From: Phycisphaeraceae bacterium
GTDB lineage: Bacteria > Planctomycetota > Phycisphaerae > Phycisphaerales > Phycisphaeraceae
NCBI GenBank assembly: GCA_003551485.1
Contig: PUMS01000462.1
Span: 1 to 7,791 of the forward strand
Direction: 5' to 3'
Length of the DNA stretch: 7,791 bases
Part shown: one piece after another, positions 1 to 5,663 of the stretch
Layout of the letters: the number at the start of each line of letters is the position of its first letter
Numbering within the stretch: position 1 is the first letter of the stretch
Notes under the pieces: generated by a model
Database searches by the model: none
What the model saw: the letters and a program-made list of their open reading frames with translations, nothing else
Told to the model about the DNA's origin: nothing
Made by a program: the position numbers and the translations under genes

Positions 1-163
1 ACACCGCGGAGTTGGCATGGCAGTCGGTGAGGACCATGCCCTCGCGCGCCAGCCGGTCGTGATGCGGCGTGGGGATGCGGCTGTCGGGGTTGAGACAGGA
101 GAGGTCGCCGTAGCCCAGGTCATCGGCGAAGACGATCACGATATTCGGTTGCTGTGCGGCCAT
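1..163 (-). CDS. Sulfatase, N-terminal fragment (3' part outside window)
   Basis: This is the start of a type I sulfatase of the alkaline phosphatase superfamily, which hydrolyses sulfate esters. Only 54 codons and one base are visible. The protein begins MAAQQPNIVIVFADDLGYGD, the classic sulfatase opening: a beta strand followed by the metal-binding pair Asp14-Asp15. The fragment continues through IPTPHHDRLAREGM to TDCHANSAV. The next codon begins with T, exactly where the family has its C-x-P-S-R signature, whose Cys becomes formylglycine, so the window probably cuts at the catalytic Cys codon. The start ATG (161-163) has a good Shine-Dalgarno GGGAG six bases upstream. No signal peptide is visible, although the real start could lie further upstream. 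The gene is divergent from the glycoside hydrolase to its right. Its opening differs from the second sulfatase in the window (DD here, DQ there), so the two belong to different subfamilies. The substrate cannot be told. Confidence 0.88.
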   Translation of the reverse strand, partial: MAAQQPNIVIVFADDLGYGDLSCLNPDSRIPTPHHDRLAREGMVLTDCHANSAV

Positions 164-439
164 CTGATACTCCCAGTCCGTCTTGACACCCCGCCATGGT
201 GCGCGGCCTTACTCTACCGCATGCCCCCTGCTGCGGCGACTCGCGAAGGTGTGCTGAAGGGTGCGGCTGTGCCAGAGATTCCGGGGGGGATGTCGCAGAA
301 TGGATCGGGTGCCAGTGGCTGCTTGTCAGCCAGTGCCCGTGGTGTACGTCGGGGATACCGGTGGACAAGCCACCAGAGGCACCCCCGAGCCCGGCGAACC
401 CGATGCACCCAACGGGACATGGGTAACAATGCCGCACTG

Positions 440-457
440 TCGGCCGGTGGCGGCCGA
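440..457. repeat. Inverted repeat, 7-base arms with 4-base loop
   Basis: TCGGCCG and CGGCCGA flank the loop GTGG. The stem could gain a G-T pair at 439/458. It lies about 70 bases before the likely start of the glycoside hydrolase. No T-run follows on either strand, so it is not a typical terminator. It could be a leader hairpin, an operator or chance. Confidence 0.35.
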
Positions 458-481
458 TGGTATGGTGGTGGCCGTGAATCT

Positions 482-504
482 GCCGGTGCCGTGAGTTCAC
501 CGGC
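482..504. repeat. Inverted repeat next to the hydrolase start codons
   Basis: GCCGGTG (482-488) and CACCGGC (498-504) form a perfect 7-base stem around a 9-base loop. An in-frame GTG (491-493) lies in the loop, an in-frame ATG (506-508) follows the stem directly, and the preferred ATG is at 527. The position suits either an operator or an RNA hairpin that affects initiation. With this base composition it may also be chance. Confidence 0.35.
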
Positions 505-526
505 GATGCCCGATTGGATCAGACCC

Positions 527-2275
527 ATGGCCAATACCCTGTCAACACCCCGCATCGACCTTGCCGCCACGCCCTTCAGCCGCCGCGGGTGCTGGCTGGC
601 GGTTTCGTATCCGCCGGCGCATTATCAGGTGGCCGGGCCGGGGCTGTACCTGCGGTCGCTTCATGCAAGGCCGATCATCCAGCGCGAGCTGTTTCGCCTC
701 GACCTGCTGCGGGGGGGCGAGGTCATCGAGCACACCGCCGCGGCCACGCCGGGGCTGCTGACGCTCAAGCCCGGGGGGAATGGCAGCGCGGGCAACGATG
801 ATGCTGAGGTCCGCATTGCGCTCGAAGCGCCCGCCACGGTACGCATCCACGGCCGGGGCGTGGGGCTGAGGCTGACCGCGGCGATCCGGGAAAAGTCGCT
901 CTGGCCCACGGTGGCGTACCACGAGGGGCCCGGCCGGCTGGCGGTCAACTTCCGCGGGGCGCTGCGGCGGTATGAGATCATCGCACTGGAAGGGCCCCCG
1001 CCACGGCTCGAGGGCGACTGGGAGGGTGAGCATTTCACCCGCGCTTCGGTCGGGATCGAGGCCCCGGCTTGGGAACTGGCCATCGATGAGTTTCTGAGCA
1101 CCTGGGTCGACCGGCGGCGCGAGCCGCTGGATGAGGTTGCACGCAGCGCTGCCGCATCCTGCGAGCAACTCACCGGCGGCCTGCCGCGGGTGCCGGCTGA
1201 GTTCGAGGCCACCCGCGCCCTGGCCGGGTACCTGCTGTGGTCGGCGACGATGAGCCCCTGCGGCCGGCTCGGCCGCGAGGCCACGTTCATGAGCCTCAAC
1301 TGGATGGATGGGGTCTGGAGTTGGGACAACGTCTTCAACGCCGTGGCCCTGGCCGGGGCGGATGCGAAGCTGGCCTTCGATCAGATGATGGTCGTGGCCG
1401 ACCACCAGGATGAGCACGGGGCCTATCCGGACTACATCGGCGATGCGTTCAAGCACTACAACTTCAGCAAGCCGCCCGTGCAGGGCGTGTTGATGGATGA
1501 GCTGGCCCGTCACCGGCCGCGCTGGTTCACCCCCGCCCGCCGCCGGGCGCTTGTGGACAGCATCGAGCGCTTCACCCGCTGGTGGCTGGAGCACAGGCGC
1601 TACCCCGGCCGGCGGCTGTGCCATTACCTGCACGGCAACGATTCGGGCTGGGACAACAGCACGATCCTGCACAAGGGCTCGCCGCTCATCGCCCCCGACC
1701 TCAATGCCTTTCTGGCAAGGCAGTGTCAGTGGCTCTCGCGGCAGCATGAGAAACTGGGCGCGGCGGCCAAGGCGAAGCGCTGGGCGAAGCAGGCCGATCA
1801 ACTCACCGCCGACCTGCTCGATGAGCTGTGGAACGGTGAGCAGTTCATCGGCATCAAGCTGCCCGAGGATGAGCCGGTGGCTTGCAGCAGCCTGGTCGAC
1901 TGCATGCCGGTGCTGCTGGGCGAGCGGCTGCCGGGCGATATCCGGGCGAAGCTGGCGTCGCGCATCGAGACGTTCATCACCGATCACGGCATCGCCACGG
2001 AGCATCCACATAGCGCGCTCTACACGCCGGACGGCTACTGGCGCGGGCCGATCTGGGGGCCATCGACCATGCTCATCGTGCTCGGGCTGGAGTCCATCGG
2101 CCAGGATGCCCTGGCCCGCAGCATCGCGCAGCGCTACTGCCGGACCTGCCGGCGCAGCGGCTTTGCCGAGAACTTCGATGCCCTCAGCGGCGCTGCGCTT
2201 CGCGATCCGGGCTATACATGGACGGCCAGCGCCTTTCTCATGCTCGCCGGCCGGCTCAAAGCTGCGGGAGCGTAA
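527..2275 (+). CDS. MGH1/GH63-like glycoside hydrolase, (alpha/alpha)6 barrel, cytosolic
   Basis: This is a 582-residue glycoside hydrolase resembling the mannosylglycerate hydrolase/GH63/trehalase-like group, which cleaves small alpha-glycosides with inversion. The N-terminal ~200 residues look like a beta-sandwich. The rest is helical with barrel motifs in family order: WSWDN at 264-268, GNDSGWDNS around 370-378, GYWRGPIWGP at 503-512 and ENFDALSG at 548-555. By analogy with GH63 enzymes, an Asp of the DSGWDNS loop (Asp372 or Asp376) is the likely acid and Glu548 the likely base; this is inference. No signal peptide is visible, so the enzyme probably acts in the cytosol on imported oligosaccharides or compatible-solute glycosides. 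ATG 527 was chosen because GGA lies eight bases upstream and the protein gains sense only from here. ATG 506 and GTG 491 are in-frame alternatives, and the frame stays open back to base 17 by chance. The 3' end overlaps the convergent sulfatase by 20 bases. The exact substrate is unknown. Confidence 0.85.
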   Translation: MANTLSTPRIDLAATPFSRRGCWLAVSYPPAHYQVAGPGLYLRSLHARPIIQRELFRLDLLRGGEVIEHTAAATPGLLTLKPGGNGSAGNDDAEVRIALEAPATVRIHGRGVGLRLTAAIREKSLWPTVAYHEGPGRLAVNFRGALRRYEIIALEGPPPRLEGDWEGEHFTRASVGIEAPAWELAIDEFLSTWVDRRREPLDEVARSAAASCEQLTGGLPRVPAEFEATRALAGYLLWSATMSPCGRLGREATFMSLNWMDGVWSWDNVFNAVALAGADAKLAFDQMMVVADHQDEHGAYPDYIGDAFKHYNFSKPPVQGVLMDELARHRPRWFTPARRRALVDSIERFTRWWLEHRRYPGRRLCHYLHGNDSGWDNSTILHKGSPLIAPDLNAFLARQCQWLSRQHEKLGAAAKAKRWAKQADQLTADLLDELWNGEQFIGIKLPEDEPVACSSLVDCMPVLLGERLPGDIRAKLASRIETFITDHGIATEHPHSALYTPDGYWRGPIWGPSTMLIVLGLESIGQDALARSIAQRYCRTCRRSGFAENFDALSGAALRDPGYTWTASAFLMLAGRLKAAGA

Positions 2276-3602
2276 ATCGGTCGCCGGTGTCGTTGACCCA
2301 CGCGGCGAGGCGGTCGTGCAGGCGTTTGCGCTGGGCGCTGAAGACGGGGTTGTGGGCGTGGTTGGCCAGCTCGTAGGGGTCTTCCCTGAGATTGAAAAGC
2401 AGCCACGGCTGGCCTTCGAGGCAGATGTACTTCCACCCGTCGCGGGTGAGCACGCCGCGCCAGGGGCGGTCGACGCTGTTGCGATGGCCGGTGGGCTCGA
2501 TGAGCTGGAGGTAGGCCGAGTCCGGCTCGCTCACCGCCGGCCGCCGGGGCTGGCGGTGTGAGGAATAGTCCGTCCCGGCCATCCACGACGGCGGCGTGAT
2601 GCCGCAGAGGCCGAGGCTGGTGGGCGCGACATCCACGTAGTTGACCAGCGCATCGCTGCGCCCGCCGCGCATGTCGTAGAAGGGCACCCCGCCGCCGATG
2701 ATCATCGGCACGCGGATCGACTCCTCCCACGGCGCGGTCTTGGCGAACTGGCCGTGGCAGCCGTGCATGTCGCCGTGATCGGAGAAAAAGATGATGTGCG
2801 TGCTGTCGGCCAGGTCGAGCTCGGCCAGGGCCTCGCGGATGCGGCCGAGGTTCCAGTCCAGGTTCTCGATCATGGCGTAATAGCCGGCCAGGCCGCGGCG
2901 GGCGCGTTCGGTGATCCAGGGGACGGGCGGAACATTGGGCCGCAGCTCGATACGTGCGGGGTTGTGACGGCCCATCCACTGCGCCGGCGCCACGTAGGGG
3001 CCGTGCGGCGGCTGCACGCTCAGCGCGGCGAAGAAGGGGCGGTCCGGCTCGGCCGCGCAGCGGCGAAGCTGCTCGATCAGCATGTCCGTCAGGGCGTCGG
3101 TCTCGTAGCCGGGCAGGCGGTAGCGCTCGACCTCGCTGTCGCCATCGTGGCCGTGGATGTAGCAGTCGTATTGGCTGTTGTTGTTCTCGTAGCCGAGCCA
3201 GGTATCGAACCCGCCGCGACGGTGCCGCGGCACGGTGTGCAGCGCAGCGCGGCCGGTGCTTTCATGGAACCCATCCACGTGCCACTTGCCCAGGTAGATG
3301 GTGCGATACCCCGCCTCACCGAAGGGCCGGGCGATGGTGGCCATGTCTTCCGGCAGCCGCTTCTCATGGCCCGGCACGCACTCGTGCGGATAGCGCCCCG
3401 ACAGCAGCGCCCCGCGGTAGGGACAGCACAGCGGATACCCCGACACGCCCTCGAGCGTGACCCCCTCGGTGGCGAGGCGGTCGATATGGGGCGTGTGCAG
3501 GTTCCCATCTCCCGCGCAGGAGAGGGCCTGGGCGCGATGCTGGTCGCCGAATATCCAAAGGACGTTGGGCCGTTCACGATGGTGCGGTTCGGGTGTGGGC
3601 AT
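2256..3602 (-). CDS. Type I sulfatase with DQ-type metal site and CCPYR signature
   Basis: This is a 448-residue sulfatase of the alkaline phosphatase superfamily, complete in length. From ATG 3602, metal ligands start at Asp20-Gln21 (RPNVLWIFGDQH). The formylglycine signature is Cys59-Cys60-Pro-Tyr-Arg63 inside GYPLCCPYRGALLSGRYP, then GKWH at 105-108 (Lys106, His108), His200 in QPPHGPY, Asp275-His276 in SDHGD and Lys288. All expected catalytic and calcium-site residues are present. The fourth signature residue is Tyr rather than the usual Ser. There is no signal peptide or membrane segment, so a cytosolic location is likely, unusual for polysaccharide sulfatases. The start is uncertain. ATG 3602 gives the usual short lead before RPNVLWI but has no clear Shine-Dalgarno. 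In-frame ATG 3650 would give 464 residues and shares a TGATG stop/start with the crtQ-like gene upstream. It is the last gene of the minus-strand run and ends 20 bases inside the convergent hydrolase gene. Its substrate could be a sulfated sugar or a sulfated pigment derivative; neither is shown. Confidence 0.92.
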   Translation of the reverse strand: MPTPEPHHRERPNVLWIFGDQHRAQALSCAGDGNLHTPHIDRLATEGVTLEGVSGYPLCCPYRGALLSGRYPHECVPGHEKRLPEDMATIARPFGEAGYRTIYLGKWHVDGFHESTGRAALHTVPRHRRGGFDTWLGYENNNSQYDCYIHGHDGDSEVERYRLPGYETDALTDMLIEQLRRCAAEPDRPFFAALSVQPPHGPYVAPAQWMGRHNPARIELRPNVPPVPWITERARRGLAGYYAMIENLDWNLGRIREALAELDLADSTHIIFFSDHGDMHGCHGQFAKTAPWEESIRVPMIIGGGVPFYDMRGGRSDALVNYVDVAPTSLGLCGITPPSWMAGTDYSSHRQPRRPAVSEPDSAYLQLIEPTGHRNSVDRPWRGVLTRDGWKYICLEGQPWLLFNLREDPYELANHAHNPVFSAQRKRLHDRLAAWVNDTGDRFTLPQL

Positions 3603-3649
3603 GATGCGAGCATAGCAGCGCTGGTGTAATCCGGCACACCCGCCACCCA

Positions 3650-4786
3650 TCAGGTGCTCAGCGGGTACCGGCGGCCCTTCCACTGCGGCCCCATCCCGCG
3701 CAGATCGTGCCACAGTGCGCTCCACTGCACGGCCAGCAGAAGCAGCACCCCTGCCGGATGCAGCGCGGCCGAGAGCCATGACTGGCCAAACCACGCGCTC
3801 TGCAAGAACCGCATCAGCCAGGGTGCCAGCAGCAGCAGCGCCCAGGGCCAGGCGGGCGGCGAACCTGACATCAGCAGCGCTGCGCCCAGCAGGGGCGCCG
3901 CCACGTGGCCACCGCCCAGCAGCAGCGTCCACGGACCGATCGCCACCGGTGTGGCCATGCCCTCGCGCGCGTTCTTGCTCAGGCCCTCCCAGACCTGCGA
4001 TGCGCTGTGGTACATGCGGCATTGCGCGATGTCGGTGGCGTCGAACACCTCCGTAGCGCGGCCGGCGCGGCGGAAGGCACGCGGCAGGGTCAGTCCATCG
4101 TGCAGCGAGCTGCGGATCGCGCTGTGGCCGCCGACGGCGTGATACGACCGACGGTCCACCGCCATGAGTTGCCCGCAGCCGGCCGCCAGGCTCGCATGGT
4201 TCACCCACCGCGCTGCAACCAGCGGCAGGTAGCCCAGCAGAATCGTGTGGATCAGCGGGATCAACAGCTTCTCCAGCAGTGTGCCGGTGCGCTGCCGCGG
4301 CACGCCGCTGAGCAGGTCCAGCCCACGACGTCGCATCCGCGAAGCGATCCTGCAAAGCGCATCGGGCGCCAGTGTCACATCCGCATCGATGAACACCATG
4401 ATCGGCTGATGGGCATGACCGGCCAGGACGTGGCAGGCATGCTGCTTGCCGCACCAGCCCGGCGGTAGCGGTGGTGCCGTCTCAAGGCGCAGTCGCGGAT
4501 CGGCCACGGCGCGCTGCCGCACGATCCGGGCCGTGCCGTCGGTCGAGCCGTCATCGAGCACCACCAGCTCGAGCTCGATGCCGCGCGAGGCGAGCACCGC
4601 CTCCACCGCGGCACCGATCGACTGCTCCTCGTTGCGCGCCGGGATCAATACCGTGACGCCCGGAACGTTCCCACCGGGCTCTGCTGCCGCCAGGCGCCGG
4701 TACAGCAGCAGGTTCAGCGCCATCATGGACACCGGCAGCAGCGCCAGGGCCACCGCAAGCCACAGCCACCACGTCACCTCGGTCAT
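3650..4786 (-). CDS. crtQ: CrtQ-like family 2 glycosyltransferase (carotenoid carboxylate glycosylation)
   Basis: This is a 378-residue membrane glycosyltransferase of GT2 fold. It probably transfers a sugar from a nucleotide donor to a C30 carotenoid carboxylate, as CrtQ does in staphyloxanthin synthesis. An N-terminal membrane helix (about 6-28) is followed by the GT-A domain. This has LIPARNEE at 47-54, DDGSTDGT at 78-85, GWCGKQHAC at 110-118, the metal-binding DAD at 134-136 and CRMYHSAS...GLSKN at 256-272. Further helices lie around 281-305, 312-328 and 343-359. The tail WKGRRYPLST (369-378) resembles the WKGRxYxxS ending I recall for staphylococcal CrtQ, which strengthens the call over a generic GT2. 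The ATG overlaps the acyltransferase stop (ATGA), and GGGAGA lies five bases before it. The neighbours (oxygenase, aldehyde dehydrogenase, acyltransferase) fit the same pathway. The sugar donor and exact acceptor are inferred. A glycosyltransferase acting on another lipid is the main alternative. Confidence 0.85.
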   Translation of the reverse strand: MTEVTWWLWLAVALALLPVSMMALNLLLYRRLAAAEPGGNVPGVTVLIPARNEEQSIGAAVEAVLASRGIELELVVLDDGSTDGTARIVRQRAVADPRLRLETAPPLPPGWCGKQHACHVLAGHAHQPIMVFIDADVTLAPDALCRIASRMRRRGLDLLSGVPRQRTGTLLEKLLIPLIHTILLGYLPLVAARWVNHASLAAGCGQLMAVDRRSYHAVGGHSAIRSSLHDGLTLPRAFRRAGRATEVFDATDIAQCRMYHSASQVWEGLSKNAREGMATPVAIGPWTLLLGGGHVAAPLLGAALLMSGSPPAWPWALLLLAPWLMRFLQSAWFGQSWLSAALHPAGVLLLLAVQWSALWHDLRGMGPQWKGRRYPLST

Positions 4787-5631
4787 CGCTGTCTCCCGTG
4801 TTCGGGCCGGAACCGCTCACCACGCAGCGCCGCCTTCAGCCTCCGCCACACGTCATAGATGCCCCCCACGCCCGGCCGGCTCGCCAGCAGCTCGTCGAAG
4901 GCCCCGCCGTTTCGCTGAATTGCTTCGGCCGCCAGGGCATCCATCGTCCGCTCGAGTTGTTCGGCCAGGTGCCGCGTCCACTGCGCAGCGCTGCGCGGGC
5001 ATGAAGCATCGGGTTCGATGGGCTCACCGAAACTCAACAGCACCTCCGGTGTGCGCTGGTCCCAGAAGGTGATCTCGATCGCCACTGGCACAAGGCGTAT
5101 CCCGGAATTGCGATGAGCCAGGTGCCCGATGCCCGGCCGCAGCACGACCGGCCTCTGACGCGGATCGGTAAAGGTTCCCTCCGCCGTGATCCAGAGCATG
5201 CGGCCCGGATCACGCAGGATCGCTTCGCTGGTGCGCAGGAACGTGCGTGCGCCGCGGGCGGTATCCTGCTCGATGCCGAACAGGCCGATCCGCTCGAAGA
5301 AGCGGTAGCTGCCCAGCACGGCGGCGTCGATGGGCCCGTAGCCTTCCTGCCGCGGATAGAGGGTCAGAGCCAGATGGATGCAGATCAGCGGGTCCCACCA
5401 GGAGGGATGGTTCATGTAGACCACCATGGGGCGGTCATCCGGCGCCGGCGGCGGCCCGGCGCGGCTGATGCGTACCGCGTGAACGTGGCGCTTCAGGTAG
5501 CGCACCAGGTAGCGCCCGAAGCCGCGCACCAGCCAGGGCGTGCGACGCTGCACCACTTCGGGCTCGCACGGCACGTTCGATGCGCCGTTAGACCTGCCGT
5601 CGGCATCCGCAGCGCGCTGAGCGTGTGTCAT
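4783..5631 (-). CDS. PlsC-type (LPLAT) acyltransferase, probable carotenoid-glycoside acyltransferase
   Basis: This is a 282-residue glycerolipid-type acyltransferase. It carries the catalytic H-x4-D motif in MNHPSWWDP (His75, Asp80) and the acceptor-binding block TAEGTFTDPRQRP with EGT at 151-153. A basic, aromatic stretch (RGFGRYLVRYLKRHV, about 36-50) before the motif suggests attachment to the inner membrane. Next to a CrtP-like oxygenase and a CrtQ-like glycosyltransferase, the likely job is to esterify the sugar of the carotenoid glycoside with a fatty acid, the last step of staphyloxanthin-type synthesis. In Staphylococcus that step is done by CrtO, a small unrelated membrane protein, so I give no gene symbol. 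The start ATG 5631 follows the crtP-like stop by 32 bases with GGAA ten bases upstream, the only real gap in the run apart from the one before the sulfatase. The stop overlaps the next ATG as ATGA. A phospholipid acyltransferase role is possible but less likely in this context. Confidence 0.87.
   Translation of the reverse strand: MTHAQRAADADGRSNGASNVPCEPEVVQRRTPWLVRGFGRYLVRYLKRHVHAVRISRAGPPPAPDDRPMVVYMNHPSWWDPLICIHLALTLYPRQEGYGPIDAAVLGSYRFFERIGLFGIEQDTARGARTFLRTSEAILRDPGRMLWITAEGTFTDPRQRPVVLRPGIGHLAHRNSGIRLVPVAIEITFWDQRTPEVLLSFGEPIEPDASCPRSAAQWTRHLAEQLERTMDALAAEAIQRNGGAFDELLASRPGVGGIYDVWRRLKAALRGERFRPEHGRQR
4792..4797 (-). promoter_or_regulatory. Ribosome binding site for the crtQ-like gene
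   Basis: On the minus strand this reads GGGAGA, five bases before ATG 4786. It lies inside the end of the acyltransferase gene and supports this start together with the ATGA overlap. Confidence 0.6.
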
Positions 5632-5663
5632 GGGCGATCATTTCCAATCTTGCAGGGGCATCC

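Larger units (their letters stand above)
164..526. other. Divergent gene-free region between sulfatase and glycoside hydrolase
   Basis: This stretch of about 360 bases separates two divergent genes and should hold both promoters and the leader of the hydrolase gene. No convincing small gene is seen: the reading frames that cross it show no family resemblance and no good ribosome binding site. Four short inverted repeats lie in its right part: 316-321/327-332 (TGGCTG/CAGCCA), 360-364/370-374 (GGTGG/CCACC), 440-446/451-457 (TCGGCCG/CGGCCGA) and 482-488/498-504 (GCCGGTG/CACCGGC). A 7-base direct repeat GCCAGTG occurs at 311-317 and 329-335. In GC-rich DNA such short repeats can arise by chance. 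No sigma-70 promoter with proper spacing stands out. Confidence 0.6.

Noticed and set aside
183..215. TTGACA (183-188) followed by TACTCT (210-215) as a plus-strand promoter
   Set aside because: The spacer is 21 bases, too long for a sigma-70 promoter, and the -10 match is poor.
17..526. Upstream extension of the glycoside hydrolase frame
   Set aside because: It would run antisense to the left sulfatase start and through the divergent region, and its translation shows no domain-like sequence. A start near 527 (or 506/491) is much more likely.
542..2011. Long open frame on the minus strand (489 codons) opposite the glycoside hydrolase
   Set aside because: It lies wholly antisense to a gene with clear family motifs. 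Its product is low-complexity and rich in Arg, Pro, Gln and Ala with no recognisable domain, as expected from GC-rich codon bias.
1497..2561. Open frame on the plus strand overlapping the hydrolase end and sulfatase end
   Set aside because: The translation is a Ser/Arg/Ala/Trp-rich shadow of the hydrolase frame, then antisense of the sulfatase. No motifs are visible.
2754..3629. Plus-strand open frame of 291 codons opposite the sulfatase
   Set aside because: It is antisense to a clearly conserved sulfatase and rich in Ala, Val and Gly with no motif. It is a shadow frame.
3603..4454. Upstream extension of the sulfatase frame
   Set aside because: The frame is open by chance through the crtQ-like gene. 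The extension has no domain, and sulfatases start shortly before the RPNVLWI strand. Only the short extension to ATG 3650 remains plausible.
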